This document shows, piece after piece, positions 63,999 to 64,000 of a DNA stretch of 64,000 nt. A program made the position numbers and the translations under genes. Origin of the DNA: Pseudomonas fluorescens (lineage in GTDB: Bacteria; Pseudomonadota; Gammaproteobacteria; Pseudomonadales; Pseudomonadaceae); assembly GCF_902497775.2 (NCBI RefSeq), contig NZ_OZ024668.1, positions 4,014,326 through 4,078,325 on the forward strand, written 5' to 3'. Within the stretch, counting starts at the first letter, position 1, and each line of letters begins with the position of its first letter. A model generated the notes under the pieces. That model searched no databases and was not told where the DNA came from. It saw only the letters and a program-made list of their open reading frames with translations.

Positions 63999-64000
63999 GC

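Overview
The window reads as chromosomal DNA of a fluorescent Pseudomonas, most likely of the P. putida group. It is GC-rich, and the gene families and their order are typical of that genus: fmdB-aspS-yebC-ruvCAB-ybgC-tolQRAB-pal-cpoB, an OprD porin beside proS, mprF beside a VirJ-type hydrolase, fpr/finR with dgkA and erdR, and recA-recX. A perfect REP-type inverted pair at 35.3 kb fits the same group. No rRNA, CRISPR array, insertion sequence or integrase was seen.

Region 1 (1-9.4 kb) is accessory-like. It holds the end of an amine-oxidising FAD enzyme, a small lipoprotein, two adjacent decayed outer-membrane transporter genes, a LysM/M23 lipoprotein, a LysR regulator facing a DMT exporter, a SUKH/ankyrin protein, and a TonB siderophore receptor behind a good Fur box. 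Region 2 (9.4-22 kb) is a long minus-strand housekeeping block: tRNA-Lys, queC-queE, the Tol-Pal envelope operon, Holliday-junction processing (ruvCAB), yebC, aspS and fmdB. Region 3 (22-31.2 kb) has Dps, a membrane-anchored cold-shock protein, SlyX, a HIT protein, an OprD porin, ProS, a lipoprotein, DNA polymerase IV and two initiator tRNAs, each with its own promoter and terminator. Region 4 (31.3-49.3 kb) carries mprF-virJ (making and probably hydrolysing aminoacyl-phosphatidylglycerol), kup, rimO (frame broken near its start), RNA-modification genes, fpr/finR, dgkA, erdR, a LOG protein, and recA-recX with a LexA box.

Region 5 (49.3-64 kb, minus strand) is the most striking. Immediately beyond recA and a CinA-C gene lies a contractile, P2-like tail cluster of R-type tailocin design, running off the right edge. 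Read 5' to 3' it is V, W, J, I, fiber, sheath, tube, E/E', tape measure, U, X, D, then a lysis cassette (GH19 endolysin, nested Rz/Rz1 spanins), then a pore-forming colicin-like bacteriocin and its membrane immunity protein. No capsid, terminase or integrase gene is visible, but the cluster is cut by the window edge. The likely system is one SOS-inducible locus that makes two killing agents, a contractile particle and a soluble pore former, sharing one lysis cassette. The tail-assembly chaperone pair E/E' is arranged for a +1 (or -2) frameshift, with CTT TGA, the core of the prfB frameshift site, at the E stop codon. The usual P2 -1 slip does not fit.
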